Below, piece by piece: positions 63,734 to 64,000 of a stretch of DNA of 64,000 bases. Position 1 is the first letter of the stretch. The number at the start of each line of letters is the position of its first letter. Under the pieces are notes generated by a model. That model did not search any database and was not told where the DNA came from. It saw only the letters and a program-made list of their open reading frames with translations. The DNA comes from Poa pratensis (Eukaryota; Streptophyta; Magnoliopsida; Poales; Poaceae). The translations under genes were made by a program, and so were the position numbers. Where the stretch lies: positions 45,556,053 through 45,620,052 of the forward strand of contig CAMZMU010000027.1 in the NCBI GenBank assembly GCA_947311845.1, in the 5' to 3' direction.

Positions 63734-64000
63734 CTTATAAGCCGCAGACAGGTCAGACAGTGCCTTGCGGAGCTCCATGGCTTGCTTGTCATTTGAGGCA
63801 ATGATGCCTCTGACAGTTTCTCAGCGCGGCTTGGAGGAGGAGGAAGCAACCTCAGCACGCAGAATTGGCGACCGCAGGCTGTCGCCGCTGGCGACTCAAT
63901 CACGGCGCATCAGCATCCTTGGCCATTACATCTATGGAGGAGGGTTGACCTTCTCCACGTTGGATCAAGGGGATCCGTTCTATCCTCCAGAGCCACCTCT
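63734..64000 (-). pseudogene. Gypsy C antisense ORF, upstream exon (continues beyond window)
   Basis: Minus strand, ending SDLSAAYK before donor GTAAAC (63733). It contains GIIASNDKQAMELRKALSDL and continues off the right edge. The preceding intron (63607-63733) contains one CTTGGGGGCTAG polypurine-like word at about 63699. Assignment to exon 3 or an extra exon cannot be settled here. Confidence 0.45.

Larger units (their letters stand above)
57819..64000 (+). mobile_element. Gypsy C: Tat-related element with gag-protease and antisense ORF but no RT, RNase H or integrase (incomplete at right edge)
   Basis: Inserted in the Copia gag. 5' LTR 57819-58334, PBS 58336-58354, gag 58204-60750, protease 60754-61902, 39-bp repeats, a 450-bp spacer, and an antisense ORF on the minus strand (62498 to the edge). 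Between the protease and the aORF only about 600 bp remain; no RT, RNase H or integrase motif is present. Gypsy A and B use about 3.5 kb there. C is thus a non-autonomous derivative. The 3' LTR and right target duplication lie outside the window. Confidence 0.85.

Noticed and set aside
1..64000. CRISPR arrays, bacterial operons, rRNA or integron features
   Set aside because: The sequence is a plant repeat region; the tandem repeats present have no regular spacer structure and no associated genes.

Overview
This window looks like intergenic DNA from a large grass genome, most likely a Triticeae cereal (wheat, Aegilops, barley or a relative). The evidence is a BARE1/Angela-type Copia solo LTR, Ty3/gypsy elements of the Tat lineage, a CACTA element with a CACTACAAGAAA terminus, a grass-style Helitron and a TAA-flanked Harbinger-type element. 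I found no intact host gene. Almost every base belongs to a transposable element, and most elements sit inside others. || Layout. The oldest layer is a Sirevirus-like Ty1/copia retrotransposon on the minus strand, running off the left edge and visible as 1-4330, 11097-11720, 53475-55709 and 57345-57818. It was cut by four insertions: (1) a 6766-bp non-autonomous CACTA element (4331-11096, TSD CGG); (2) Gypsy A, a Tat element on the minus strand (11721-53474, TSD GGTGT); (3) a BARE1/Angela-like solo LTR (55710-57344, TSD CAAGA); (4) Gypsy C, a Tat-related element on the plus strand (57819 to beyond 64000). Gypsy A was itself hit by a minus-strand Helitron (15650-30153, A|T target), by Gypsy B (33215-46485, plus strand, TSD ACATA/TCATA) and by a 780-bp solo LTR (48094-48873, TSD CCTCC). 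The Helitron contains an LTR element with no recognisable coding capacity (D, 16662-22009, TSD AACTA), a nearly perfect 1394-bp tandem duplication (24330-27117) and exon-like fragments. The left LTR of D carries a Harbinger-like element (17102-17961, TSD TAA). The stack is therefore five levels deep: Copia > Gypsy A > Helitron > D > Harbinger. || How the genes work together. Gypsy A and B each carry gag, aspartic protease (DGG motif), reverse transcriptase, two RNase H domains and an HHCC/D-D-E integrase. They also carry a spliced-looking antisense gene (aORF) between pol and the 3' LTR, convergent with gag-pol. In A and B the aORF fits one five-exon model with matching intron positions, and each copy has a TATA-like box 260-280 bp before the ATG. 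Gypsy C keeps gag, protease and aORF but shows no RT, RNase H or integrase after the protease, so it looks like a non-autonomous partner. In all three the gag frame is open from inside the 5' LTR and reads through the primer-binding site. All coding regions here are broken by stops or frameshifts except a few single domains, so the locus is a fossil record and not a set of working genes. Family assignments come from motif recognition only; no database search was possible.
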